Virus record (IMG/VR): IMGVR_UViG_3300049617_000177
Location: 1 to 51,610 of that record
Length of the DNA: 51,610 nucleotides
DNA from: a virus
Direction: 5' to 3' (one strand)
The notes beneath the pieces were generated by a model that saw only the letters and a list, made by a program, of their open reading frames with translations, searched no databases and had not been told where the DNA came from. Made by a program: the position numbers and the translations under genes. Every line of letters begins with the position of its first letter. Positions within the stretch are counted from its first letter, which is position 1. Below, piece by piece: positions 44,990-51,610 of this stretch.

Positions 44990-45238
44990 TTACTTTTTTG
45001 CTTCAATTCTTATAAGTCTATCACGAAGTTCTTGGCTATCCTTGCGCATTTCTTTGAATTGTTCAATATTTTCTGTGCGCATTTCTTTCATTTGCGCAGC
45101 TATCTCTATGGTGAATTGCGACACCACATCAATTCTATTGTACATTGTTGTAATCCATGAGGTCCCGCCCATAATAACGATAGCAAGACTGATCGGGATC
45201 AGCGTGTGCTTTGTGATCGCTTTAACTTGTTCGCTCAT
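44990..45238 (-). CDS. Inner-membrane protein with coiled coil (inner spanin-like)
   Basis: 82 residues from ATG 45238 behind GAGGGG. One N-terminal span (LIPISLAIVIMGGTSWITTM) then a charged coiled coil (AAQMKEMRTENIEQFKEMRK, DSQELRDRLIRIEAKK). This is the plan of inner-membrane spanins and XhlA-like lysis proteins. With the lipoprotein gene nearby an i-spanin/o-spanin pair is plausible. Confidence 0.6.
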   Translation of the reverse strand: MSEQVKAITKHTLIPISLAIVIMGGTSWITTMYNRIDVVSQFTIEIAAQMKEMRTENIEQFKEMRKDSQELRDRLIRIEAKK

Positions 45239-45252
45239 GTAAAATCCCCTCG

Positions 45253-46617
45253 TTAGATAATATCCCATTGTGTCCCGCCGTTCTGAACGGTTACTGAGTC
45301 TTGAACTGGAGTGCTGTTTAAAACTAATGATGGCGCGCCGTCGATGGTGTCGCTTCCGTTTGGAGTGAGTGTTACTGTATTGCCGACGCCAGATGGCCCG
45401 ACATTTTTAAGCGTAAACTTTGTTCCAAGCGCACAAGATGAAAGCAGTGGCAAATAGTAAGGAAATGATCCGCTTGCAGAATTTGCTCTTACTGTTCCGA
45501 CCGTAGTTAAGAAGGTTCCAGATGCTGACACATTTAAAACTGAAGGGGACGTACTTACTGCAGACATTCCACGACAGTCGTAAACGTCAAGACTTGTGAT
45601 GTTTACGCCGTCATAAGACGAGAGAACAACAAAGCAAATAAGTTTACTTGCGCTAGGAAGTGAGATCGATCCAGCACCAGTCGTTGTCTGATTTTGAATC
45701 GCAGCATAACATTGCGATCTTGTCCCTTGCGTTCCAAACTGCACCATGAGCGTATCGCTAGTTGTAAGTGAAACTGTTGCGACAATCGATGCTCTAGACG
45801 CAGGGATTGTTGGTGTGAAGGTTGAGCTTACCTGATCGGCACCTGAAATTGAGCCGGTCAAAAAATTCAAGAATGTATCGCCAGCAGCGCCATTGTATCC
45901 CCCCGATGATGATTTTGGGAAAATAGATGGAACTGTTGACCCATAGCTGAAGCCTTGTGGAAAGCCAAATTGTGGAGCTAGCTGAGAAGGTTTAATCCCA
46001 ACTATATTTGGGAGTATTCCATAAGGTCGAAGCCTGCTATCGTATTTTGCAAAGTTCTGAGCGAAGTTTGAATTCTTACCAGGAATGTCTCTGACCTCAA
46101 AATCAAGGCTCTCGTTTCCAAAGCTGCTTGCGCTTGCCCCTAAGTGAATTCCGAATAGAACAACGTCGTTAGCTCCGCTTGCAGGATACGCAGGTGCGCT
46201 TGCGGGCGTACCAGAAAGTACCAGAACTTGTGCCGACTGGACTTGATTGAGTGGCACTTGATTATTTGGGTTCAGCGGGTTTGTGATGTAGTTTTCAGGA
46301 ATAATGTTTGGACGAATCACAACCAAGTTTCTACTTGGAAGAGACGACATTGATAGAGAGCCAGTGACAGCGCTTTGGTTTACAAGCAAGTTTCCGGTTG
46401 GGCCAAAAGCAATTCCTCCGTCCACTGTAAAATTAAGACCAGTTGAGGAAAGAATACCAAGACCTTGCAAAACTGAACCGTGAAAAGTTCCGTCCATCAT
46501 ACCTTGGGCATAATTGATCATTCCGTTTTGCCATGTGGCAAAGTCATTTTGATTCCACAAATACCGCTTGTAAAAGTTGTAGAGTTCGATTGCGGGGTTC
46601 GCTGTTGGATTTGTCAT
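45253..46617 (-). CDS. Tail/fibre structural protein without signal peptide
   Basis: 454 residues. The N-terminus TANPAIELYNFYKRYLWNQN with DFATWQNGMINYAQGMMDGT looks like a baseplate-attached fibre start; the middle FTVDGGIAFGPTGNLLVNQS is common in short tail fibres. The C-terminal part is Ser/Thr-rich beta ending GNTVTLTPNGSDTIDGAPSL. Unlike the two next fibre genes it has no signal peptide, so it is probably the regular tail fibre. Confidence 0.65.
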   Translation of the reverse strand: MTNPTANPAIELYNFYKRYLWNQNDFATWQNGMINYAQGMMDGTFHGSVLQGLGILSSTGLNFTVDGGIAFGPTGNLLVNQSAVTGSLSMSSLPSRNLVVIRPNIIPENYITNPLNPNNQVPLNQVQSAQVLVLSGTPASAPAYPASGANDVVLFGIHLGASASSFGNESLDFEVRDIPGKNSNFAQNFAKYDSRLRPYGILPNIVGIKPSQLAPQFGFPQGFSYGSTVPSIFPKSSSGGYNGAAGDTFLNFLTGSISGADQVSSTFTPTIPASRASIVATVSLTTSDTLMVQFGTQGTRSQCYAAIQNQTTTGAGSISLPSASKLICFVVLSSYDGVNITSLDVYDCRGMSAVSTSPSVLNVSASGTFLTTVGTVRANSASGSFPYYLPLLSSCALGTKFTLKNVGPSGVGNTVTLTPNGSDTIDGAPSLVLNSTPVQDSVTVQNGGTQWDII

Positions 46618-46626
46618 GAGACTCCC

Positions 46627-47430
46627 TTAGATCTTAATGCAGTAAAGTACATACACGTTTTTAGGTCTTGTTTCGTTTCCGCCTGCAGAGCTAGTTGTCA
46701 CAGTCCCAGTAAATGTGGGCGAGCTTGTTTGGGACGGATATGGACCGTTTCCACCGCCCAAATTGTAAGCTGAAAAACTATGGGTATGAGCAAGGAATTG
46801 ATCCGTTTCAACAAAAGAACTACCGCCAGGGGAATTTGCATATCTTGATGAAAAATCTGGATCAACCCACTGAAAAGCCGCTCCACCAGTCGTAGTTGAT
46901 GATAAAGAAATTGCTGTTCCAGAAATCGCAAGAGTCGGACTTGCTGCGACCTGAATGGTGTTTGCATCGATATATATTTCATAAAGAGTAATGCCTGAGG
47001 CAAGGCCTGTCGGTAGCGATCCAGAAAATTGAACAGCGACGCCAGAGTGATTAAATCCGTGACCAGTGATTGTTAACGAATTTCCAGACACCGCCGAAAT
47101 CGTACCACCAAGAGAATTGCTGATAATCCCCCTAGGAAACTGTCCGCGCATATCTGGCACACTAAAGTGTGTTCCGTCGACAGCCCCCCAAGCGGAACCA
47201 ATTGCACTGTAAAGATTTGCCTGTGATGAGCGAGTATAAGATGTGCCGTCCGCCGCTTCAAATCCACTCGGGCAGGAGGTGCCTGCAAATTCAATCATTG
47301 TCCCAGTTGGGATTAGAGCTTGTTGAACAGCGGTTGAAAGCTTTGCAAATGTGACAGCACCATTTTCGATAATATAGCTTGCAGATACAATTGCGCTAGC
47401 AAGTAAAAAACCAATAAAAATTTTGAACAT
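46627..47430 (-). CDS. Tail collar-domain protein with Sec signal peptide
   Basis: 267 residues. MFKIFIGFLLASAIVSA is a signal peptide (cut before SY). The body is a phage tail collar domain: IPTGTMIEFAGTSCPSGFEA, DGTHFSVPDMRGQFPRG and the classic end ETRPKNVYVLYCIKI. Collar domains form receptor-binding tips of short tail fibres. Gene order places it with the 905-residue fibre; export by Sec is unexpected for a virion part. ATG 47430 lies four bases after the upstream lipoprotein gene. Confidence 0.82.
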   Translation of the reverse strand: MFKIFIGFLLASAIVSASYIIENGAVTFAKLSTAVQQALIPTGTMIEFAGTSCPSGFEAADGTSYTRSSQANLYSAIGSAWGAVDGTHFSVPDMRGQFPRGIISNSLGGTISAVSGNSLTITGHGFNHSGVAVQFSGSLPTGLASGITLYEIYIDANTIQVAASPTLAISGTAISLSSTTTGGAAFQWVDPDFSSRYANSPGGSSFVETDQFLAHTHSFSAYNLGGGNGPYPSQTSSPTFTGTVTTSSAGGNETRPKNVYVLYCIKI

Positions 47431-47433
47431 GAC

Positions 47434-47565
47434 TCACTCCCAAGGCTTAAGTGTTTTGCAAACATACTGTGACCCACCCGCGACAGGTTGGCAATCTTTT
47501 ACGATTGCTGAAACTGAACATCCGCAGAGTGCTATCAGAAATAAATAACTTAAAAACTGTTTCAT
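47434..47565 (-). CDS. 43-residue lipoprotein
   Basis: ATG 47565 behind GGGAG. MKQFLSYLFLIALCGCSVSA has a lipobox ALCGC; the mature part has Cys and Pro (IVKDCQPVAGGSQYVCKTLK). It lies between two signal-peptide fibre genes with minimal spacing. It could be an Rz1-like outer spanin, or an outer-membrane anchor for the exported fibres. Found by direct reading; it is below common size cutoffs. Confidence 0.62.
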   Translation of the reverse strand: MKQFLSYLFLIALCGCSVSAIVKDCQPVAGGSQYVCKTLKPWE

Positions 47566-47576
47566 AAAACTCCCTT

Positions 47577-50294
47577 TTATCTTGGACCTGTGCAGAATAA
47601 ATTAGGTTGGCAGTCGGTAGCGGCCCCGTTGCCCACATTCACCATGTTAAACGTAAAGGCGGTGGACGTTGCATTAATTACGGTAACTACAGAGTTCAAA
47701 TTTCCGGCATTACCCCAACAAACAAATGGGCCAGAATATTTCCCGGAAGGTGCATTAATCACATATTGTCCTGTAGAATTTCTAGTTACCGATGAGAAAT
47801 TCCCGCTCTGCTGCATGATTGTGCAAGGGCTACTAGAACATGAAACTGGAGAGGCAAAAGTTGAACTAGTACCTCCAAAAGAAATAGATTCAACATTCCA
47901 TGCGCCCACCGAATCGCTACTAACTCCGCCTCTTATAATCGGCGCATTCATTGATGAGACGTCTGAGCCTTGCTTATCACAAGAAATTGTAAATGCGGAG
48001 TCACTAAATGCACCGCCACCACCAAGATAAAGTGTATCGAATGAGAATGATGAAGTGCTGACAGATCCAATTTGCACGCCCTGTTGTGTTGTTGATATCG
48101 TGCAAGCGGGCGTGGTTGTAAAAAAACCCGAAACAAAATTAGCTGCGTACTGACCCGTGCTTACGCGATTAATGGACGTGAGCCAATTAGGATATTGCGT
48201 TGCAATCGTGCAAGGGTTGCTTGTGCAAGCTGTGGTCACGGATGCACTCAAATGATTCACACAAGAACCATTCGACGCGCATCCCATTTGCACAGAGGTT
48301 TGCGCTGCTGCAAATTGAACAATTGGAATTTTTGCGTCGAAGCTTAAATAAAGCGGGCTTGAATTCATTGTGAAATTGTTTGAGCCGACAGGATAAAGTG
48401 TCTGCGCATTATTCGCGCTGATCATAGCTAAATGGGTTGAATCGTAAGGCACCATGAAAGACGGAACTGCTTGCGTGGCGTTTGCGGTTGCCGTCAGTGA
48501 TGAGTACGCTGGTCCTACAAAGCTTCCTGTCATTCCAATAGCGTTAGTTGAAAAAGTAACCTTTGAAGAATCAATTGTGTAGCCTGCTGGAATTGGAAAA
48601 AGATAGGTTCCACTTCCACCGCTGCCAGCATTCGTTTGCGAGAACACGTAATGGATGTACATGTTTTCGCCATCGCGGTACCAAGATGCTGATGATATTG
48701 CGCCGGAACCCGGAGTCGGAGCACTCGACACTCCTCCAACTGTTAGAGTGTAATTTTGGCTAGTTGTTGTGGCGTTGGTATTTCCTAAATTCGTTGCCTG
48801 ACCAACATAAGCTTGATCCGCAAGAATTGTTCCACTTGATCCGGTCCAAACTAAGCAAACACCAACCGATGTTCCGCTTGCGGGGCCAACAGAATTTGCG
48901 GGCACGTACACCCAAGATCCGCTTGAGGGTACAACGTTGCAATAATTTCCTGTCAGCACAGATCCGTTTTGAGCTGCACACACGGTAGCTGTTGAGTTTG
49001 TGGTATTGACCCACATTCCAGCTTCCATATTGGTGCCAGAAAAATTAGCGCCAGGTGTGACATACTGACAAAGTGATCCGCCTGCGCTTAACGCGAGACT
49101 TACCGATTGAGCACCATCATGATAGTTCGTTGTATTAGCTGTTGCTGTGGCGCCCGATAATGTCCAACTTGTTGTCGGCCCCGTTTCAAATCCAGGATTT
49201 AAAAGCACGTTCCTAGATGTGTTTCCATTGGGATTAACCCAAGCAGGCGCACCTGATCCGTTTGAACTAAGAACTTGTCCACTTGTGCCGGCCCCAACAT
49301 TTTGAAACTGAGTTCCGTCTGTGTAGAGCACGCCGCCTGCGGTAACTGGAAGCGAGCCATTGTCAGTTCCACCGTTTGCGATAGAAAGCACGCCCGCAGA
49401 AACAACTCCGGAAGACATACTCAAAGCGCCGGTGGAATACCCGAAGTTTCCGCCAAGACCGCCTTGAACTGTTGGCAATGTAGTATCAACGTACCAAGTA
49501 CCGCCTGAAACAACAGGTATGCCCGTGGCTGTGGATGTATCCACACCAGTGCCGCCATGTGCAGATGAAATAGCAGTACCACTCCAATTGCCTGATGTGA
49601 TAGTGCCAACAGAGGACAAAGATGAAGCAGTGGTAAGCCCGGACAAAGTTGTAAGTGTAGAATTAGAAGTTCCAGTGACATTAGCAGCGGTGCCTGTAAT
49701 GTTCCCAGATGGAACAACGTAATCAGTCCCCGATGTGGCTGCACTAATAGCTGTGCCGTTGCCTTTTAACAACCCTGACACTGAGGTTGTCAATGTCAGG
49801 GCCGGAGTTGATCCGCCAGAGGATGAACCACCAAACCCGTTGGCGGATGCAACAGAAACTGAAGTAACCGATCCCGAACTAGCACTATGACAAGCGCCAT
49901 CTGCCCCGAGATATTGAGTACCAGAACAGCCAGAAAAAAGAGCAACGATGGCCGCAGCATTTGGAACCCCTAATAGATCAGAATAATGGCCGGATGTTGC
50001 GACTGTAGCGAGGCTTGAAGTATTTGCCTTTAATCCGAGCGCAGTAGAAAGGTCTGTCTGACTAGATAAACTCCCCGTGATATTTCCCCACACTGCGCCA
50101 TTTTGAAGCCAGCGCGAATCAAGTTCGCTAATCGCAATCGATTTAGTCAAAGGCGGGTAAGAACTGTTATCGACAATAACCATAAGGTCCGTAGACACAA
50201 TTCCTGGATTTGTAAGAGTCGGAAGCTGAGTAATTTTTAAGCCTTGCGCATAGCTCAAAATGGGAAATAAAAGGCTAATTAAAATATAAATCAC
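47577..50294 (-). CDS. Large fibre protein with Sec signal peptide (HGGTG repeats)
   Basis: 905 residues from GTG 50294, six bases after AGGAGG. MIYILISLLFPILSYA is a signal peptide (no basic residue, cut before QG). The shaft has WGNITGSLSSQTDLSTALGL, NSTLTTLSGLTTASSLSS and GNWSGTAISSAHGGTGVDTS. The C-terminal third has two copies of a module with CTSNPCTIATQYPNW and STGQYAANFVSG, then CSSSPCTIMQQSGNF and STGQYVINAPSGKY; the Cys pairs suggest disulfides, agreeing with export. The overlap with the gp48-like gene ties it to tail genes. Confidence 0.82.
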   Translation of the reverse strand: MIYILISLLFPILSYAQGLKITQLPTLTNPGIVSTDLMVIVDNSSYPPLTKSIAISELDSRWLQNGAVWGNITGSLSSQTDLSTALGLKANTSSLATVATSGHYSDLLGVPNAAAIVALFSGCSGTQYLGADGACHSASSGSVTSVSVASANGFGGSSSGGSTPALTLTTSVSGLLKGNGTAISAATSGTDYVVPSGNITGTAANVTGTSNSTLTTLSGLTTASSLSSVGTITSGNWSGTAISSAHGGTGVDTSTATGIPVVSGGTWYVDTTLPTVQGGLGGNFGYSTGALSMSSGVVSAGVLSIANGGTDNGSLPVTAGGVLYTDGTQFQNVGAGTSGQVLSSNGSGAPAWVNPNGNTSRNVLLNPGFETGPTTSWTLSGATATANTTNYHDGAQSVSLALSAGGSLCQYVTPGANFSGTNMEAGMWVNTTNSTATVCAAQNGSVLTGNYCNVVPSSGSWVYVPANSVGPASGTSVGVCLVWTGSSGTILADQAYVGQATNLGNTNATTTSQNYTLTVGGVSSAPTPGSGAISSASWYRDGENMYIHYVFSQTNAGSGGSGTYLFPIPAGYTIDSSKVTFSTNAIGMTGSFVGPAYSSLTATANATQAVPSFMVPYDSTHLAMISANNAQTLYPVGSNNFTMNSSPLYLSFDAKIPIVQFAAAQTSVQMGCASNGSCVNHLSASVTTACTSNPCTIATQYPNWLTSINRVSTGQYAANFVSGFFTTTPACTISTTQQGVQIGSVSTSSFSFDTLYLGGGGAFSDSAFTISCDKQGSDVSSMNAPIIRGGVSSDSVGAWNVESISFGGTSSTFASPVSCSSSPCTIMQQSGNFSSVTRNSTGQYVINAPSGKYSGPFVCWGNAGNLNSVVTVINATSTAFTFNMVNVGNGAATDCQPNLFCTGPR

Positions 50295-51102
50295 TGCCGT
50301 CCTCCTGAGTTAAACTTCCGCCCTGTTCTAAGAAAATTAAAAGGTCTGCCTCTGTTGGGAGTGTGATCATTGTAGACGGGTCAAGGCCATCTGTTATCAC
50401 ATGCGTACTTCTTGCGGGCTCATTTGCCGATAAAAGAACATTTAATTTTGCCAACATCGATGATGAAAGTGTAGTTCCGTATATCCTCACCTCATAAGTG
50501 TACGCCGTCTGTTGCTCATCTGACAACTCAGTTTCAGAAATTCCATTCGGTGGAGGTGTCCCAAGTGGCGCAGGTGGACAGATATTTGAACCGGTATTTT
50601 GATATCGATTTCCACCGGATAAAAAAGTATCTATGCCAAGTTCAGAAACGCCAATCATCCAAGAACCCGTGTAGTTTCCCCATTCGATAATTTCAAAGGC
50701 GCCACCGACGAGCAGTTGATTGTAACCAATATTGGGACCAAGTAAACTTTGAATCAGACTTGCTATGTAAGCGGCATTGATTGCGGGTATGCTTTGAATT
50801 TTTGTTAAAAGATTTGCGATCCTGGTTTCGAGATTTTGAGTTGTGTCTTGGATTTGACCAAATTCACGAATTTCCCAAGCATTAATTTGCTCGCCACTGG
50901 CTGAATAACCAAGCATCGTTTGCGGCCAAAAGTTATCATAAATAACGTTTAAGTTTTCGTAGGCGTCGCCAATTATTTTTGCGACCGAATCCATATCTGA
51001 GGTCGTATAGAATGCCGTGGGCGGCCCATCGGCATAGACCCCCTCGGGAAGTTCCCTTTGCAAAATTCTGTAAGCATCTGTCTGCTTTAAGAAATAAGGC
51101 AT
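50275..51102 (-). CDS. Baseplate protein, Mu gp48 / YmfQ type
   Basis: 275 residues. The N-terminus TDAYRILQRELPEGVYADGP with MDSVAKIIGDAYENLNVIYD and IQSIPAINAAYIASL matches the gp48 (DUF2313-like) pattern, which joins wedge to fibre. The middle and C-terminus are longer than in Mu and Gly/Pro-rich. The ATG shares one base with the J-gene stop. The order gp47-gp48-fibre is Mu-like. Confidence 0.78.
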   Translation of the reverse strand: MPYFLKQTDAYRILQRELPEGVYADGPPTAFYTTSDMDSVAKIIGDAYENLNVIYDNFWPQTMLGYSASGEQINAWEIREFGQIQDTTQNLETRIANLLTKIQSIPAINAAYIASLIQSLLGPNIGYNQLLVGGAFEIIEWGNYTGSWMIGVSELGIDTFLSGGNRYQNTGSNICPPAPLGTPPPNGISETELSDEQQTAYTYEVRIYGTTLSSSMLAKLNVLLSANEPARSTHVITDGLDPSTMITLPTEADLLIFLEQGGSLTQEDGSDLYFN

Positions 51103-51610
51103 TAAGGCACCAATGGAATCACGGAAATAATTCCGGGCTGTGGAAGTTGAGTTCCAAGTAATGGGAAATTATATCCACTCGCTGACAGTGGTTGAATTTG
51201 TCTGTCTGTTACTATTTGAGCGTACAACCCAACAACAAGACCAGACGCAGATAATCCAGCGTCAATGGTTTGCTCAATCGTACTTGCGATCACGTAGCCG
51301 TTTACTCCGCCAGCGGGTGTTTTATAAATAGCCCGCTGAACTTCACGTTGAACAAGTTGATCTTGGGTGAGCGTTTGGCCAGGTGGAATTGTACCGTCGC
51401 CAGGCACTCCAGATGCGTATGTCACAGCCACAGTTGCATTTACAGTCACTCCAGATGGCGCCATTACGTAGGCACAGTCGTTTAGCGGCCGAACAGAATC
51501 AATGTACGCCTGAACCTGATCAATCAATGATTGGGAAGGAAATTGAACAACGTCTTGTCCATTGTTTAACGCTTCGTCGATATCAGTTGTCCCAGATGTA
51601 ATTACAATTC
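51102..51610 (-). CDS. Baseplate J-like protein, C-terminal part; gene crosses the window ends
   Basis: The end of the gene starting at 836. It reads through SLIDQVQAYIDSVRPLNDCA, YVMAPSGVTVNATVAVTYAS and a C-terminal LGTQLPQPGIISVIPLVP, the standard J tail. Bases 51484-51610 duplicate 1-127; the unique part is 51102-51483. The stop TAA (51104-51102) shares one base with the gp48-like ATG. Confidence 0.9.
   Translation of the reverse strand, partial: IVITSGTTDIDEALNNGQDVVQFPSQSLIDQVQAYIDSVRPLNDCAYVMAPSGVTVNATVAVTYASGVPGDGTIPPGQTLTQDQLVQREVQRAIYKTPAGGVNGYVIASTIEQTIDAGLSASGLVVGLYAQIVTDRQIQPLSASGYNFPLLGTQLPQPGIISVIPLVP
51484..51610. repeat. Direct terminal repeat, right copy
   Basis: Exact copy of bases 1-127; see the first entry. 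Remove one copy to obtain the 51,483-bp circle. Confidence 0.95.

Noticed and set aside
47447-47638. 63-residue minus-strand frame MWATGPLPTANL...
   Set aside because: It overlaps the end of the large fibre gene and the well-supported 43-residue lipoprotein in another frame.
1-51610. CRISPR array, insertion sequence or toxin-antitoxin pair
   Set aside because: No spaced direct repeats, no transposase, and the small RHH proteins have no adjacent toxin-like partner.

Overview
The window is one complete circular virus genome. Its first 127 bases are repeated exactly at its end (1-127 = 51484-51610), and a baseplate gene reads in frame across that join, so the real molecule is 51,483 bp. It encodes a contractile-tailed (myovirus-type) phage whose head and tail genes follow the order of phage Mu: terminase, portal, gpF-like protein, protease/scaffold, capsid, connectors, sheath, tube, chaperone, tape measure, baseplate. 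I find no Mu transposase, integrase, repressor or DNA polymerase, so it looks like a lytic phage with its own replication initiation and recombination genes. Sec signal peptides, two lipoproteins and an exported lysozyme point to a Gram-negative host. The fibre repeats (VGIGT-type, HGGTG-type) together with signal peptides recall adhesins of predatory Bdellovibrio-like bacteria, but that host assignment is only an inference.

Layout. Minus strand 1-15542: baseplate, tail, then head genes back to a gpF-like minor head protein interrupted by an intein. Plus strand 15557-20128: an accessory island with an RmlD-like reductase, a candidate structured RNA with tRNA-like ends, an alanine-repeat protein, an adenine methyltransferase and a chain of very small overlapping genes. 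Minus strand 20125-28754 (with one small plus-strand gene at 20551): portal, RmlC epimerase, dNMP kinase, small proteins, exported lysozyme, terminase, two small proteins and a glycosyltransferase. Plus strand 28831-31344: LpxA-like acyltransferase, metallo-beta-lactamase-fold enzyme and GT2 glycosyltransferase. Minus strand 31341-51483: replication genes beside an 11-copy GGTTACA repeat array (probable origin), a fibre cluster, a regulatory/recombination operon (DnaQ-like exonuclease, Fis-type HTH, SSB-like protein, Sak4-like ATPase), holin/spanin-like genes, and a second fibre cluster leading into the baseplate genes.

How it works together. The repeat array, primase-helicase, SF2 helicase, VRR-NUC nuclease and SSB/Sak4 pair would start and process replication using the host polymerase. 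The Mu-like module builds the particle, with a -1 frameshift giving the second tail chaperone form. Six envelope-sugar genes (RmlC, RmlD-like, LpxA-like, MBL-fold, two glycosyltransferases) sit on both sides of the terminase/portal block and probably remodel host surface glycans. Three fibre-like proteins carry Sec signal peptides, which is hard to reconcile with ordinary cytoplasmic tail assembly and is the strongest hint of an undescribed function here.
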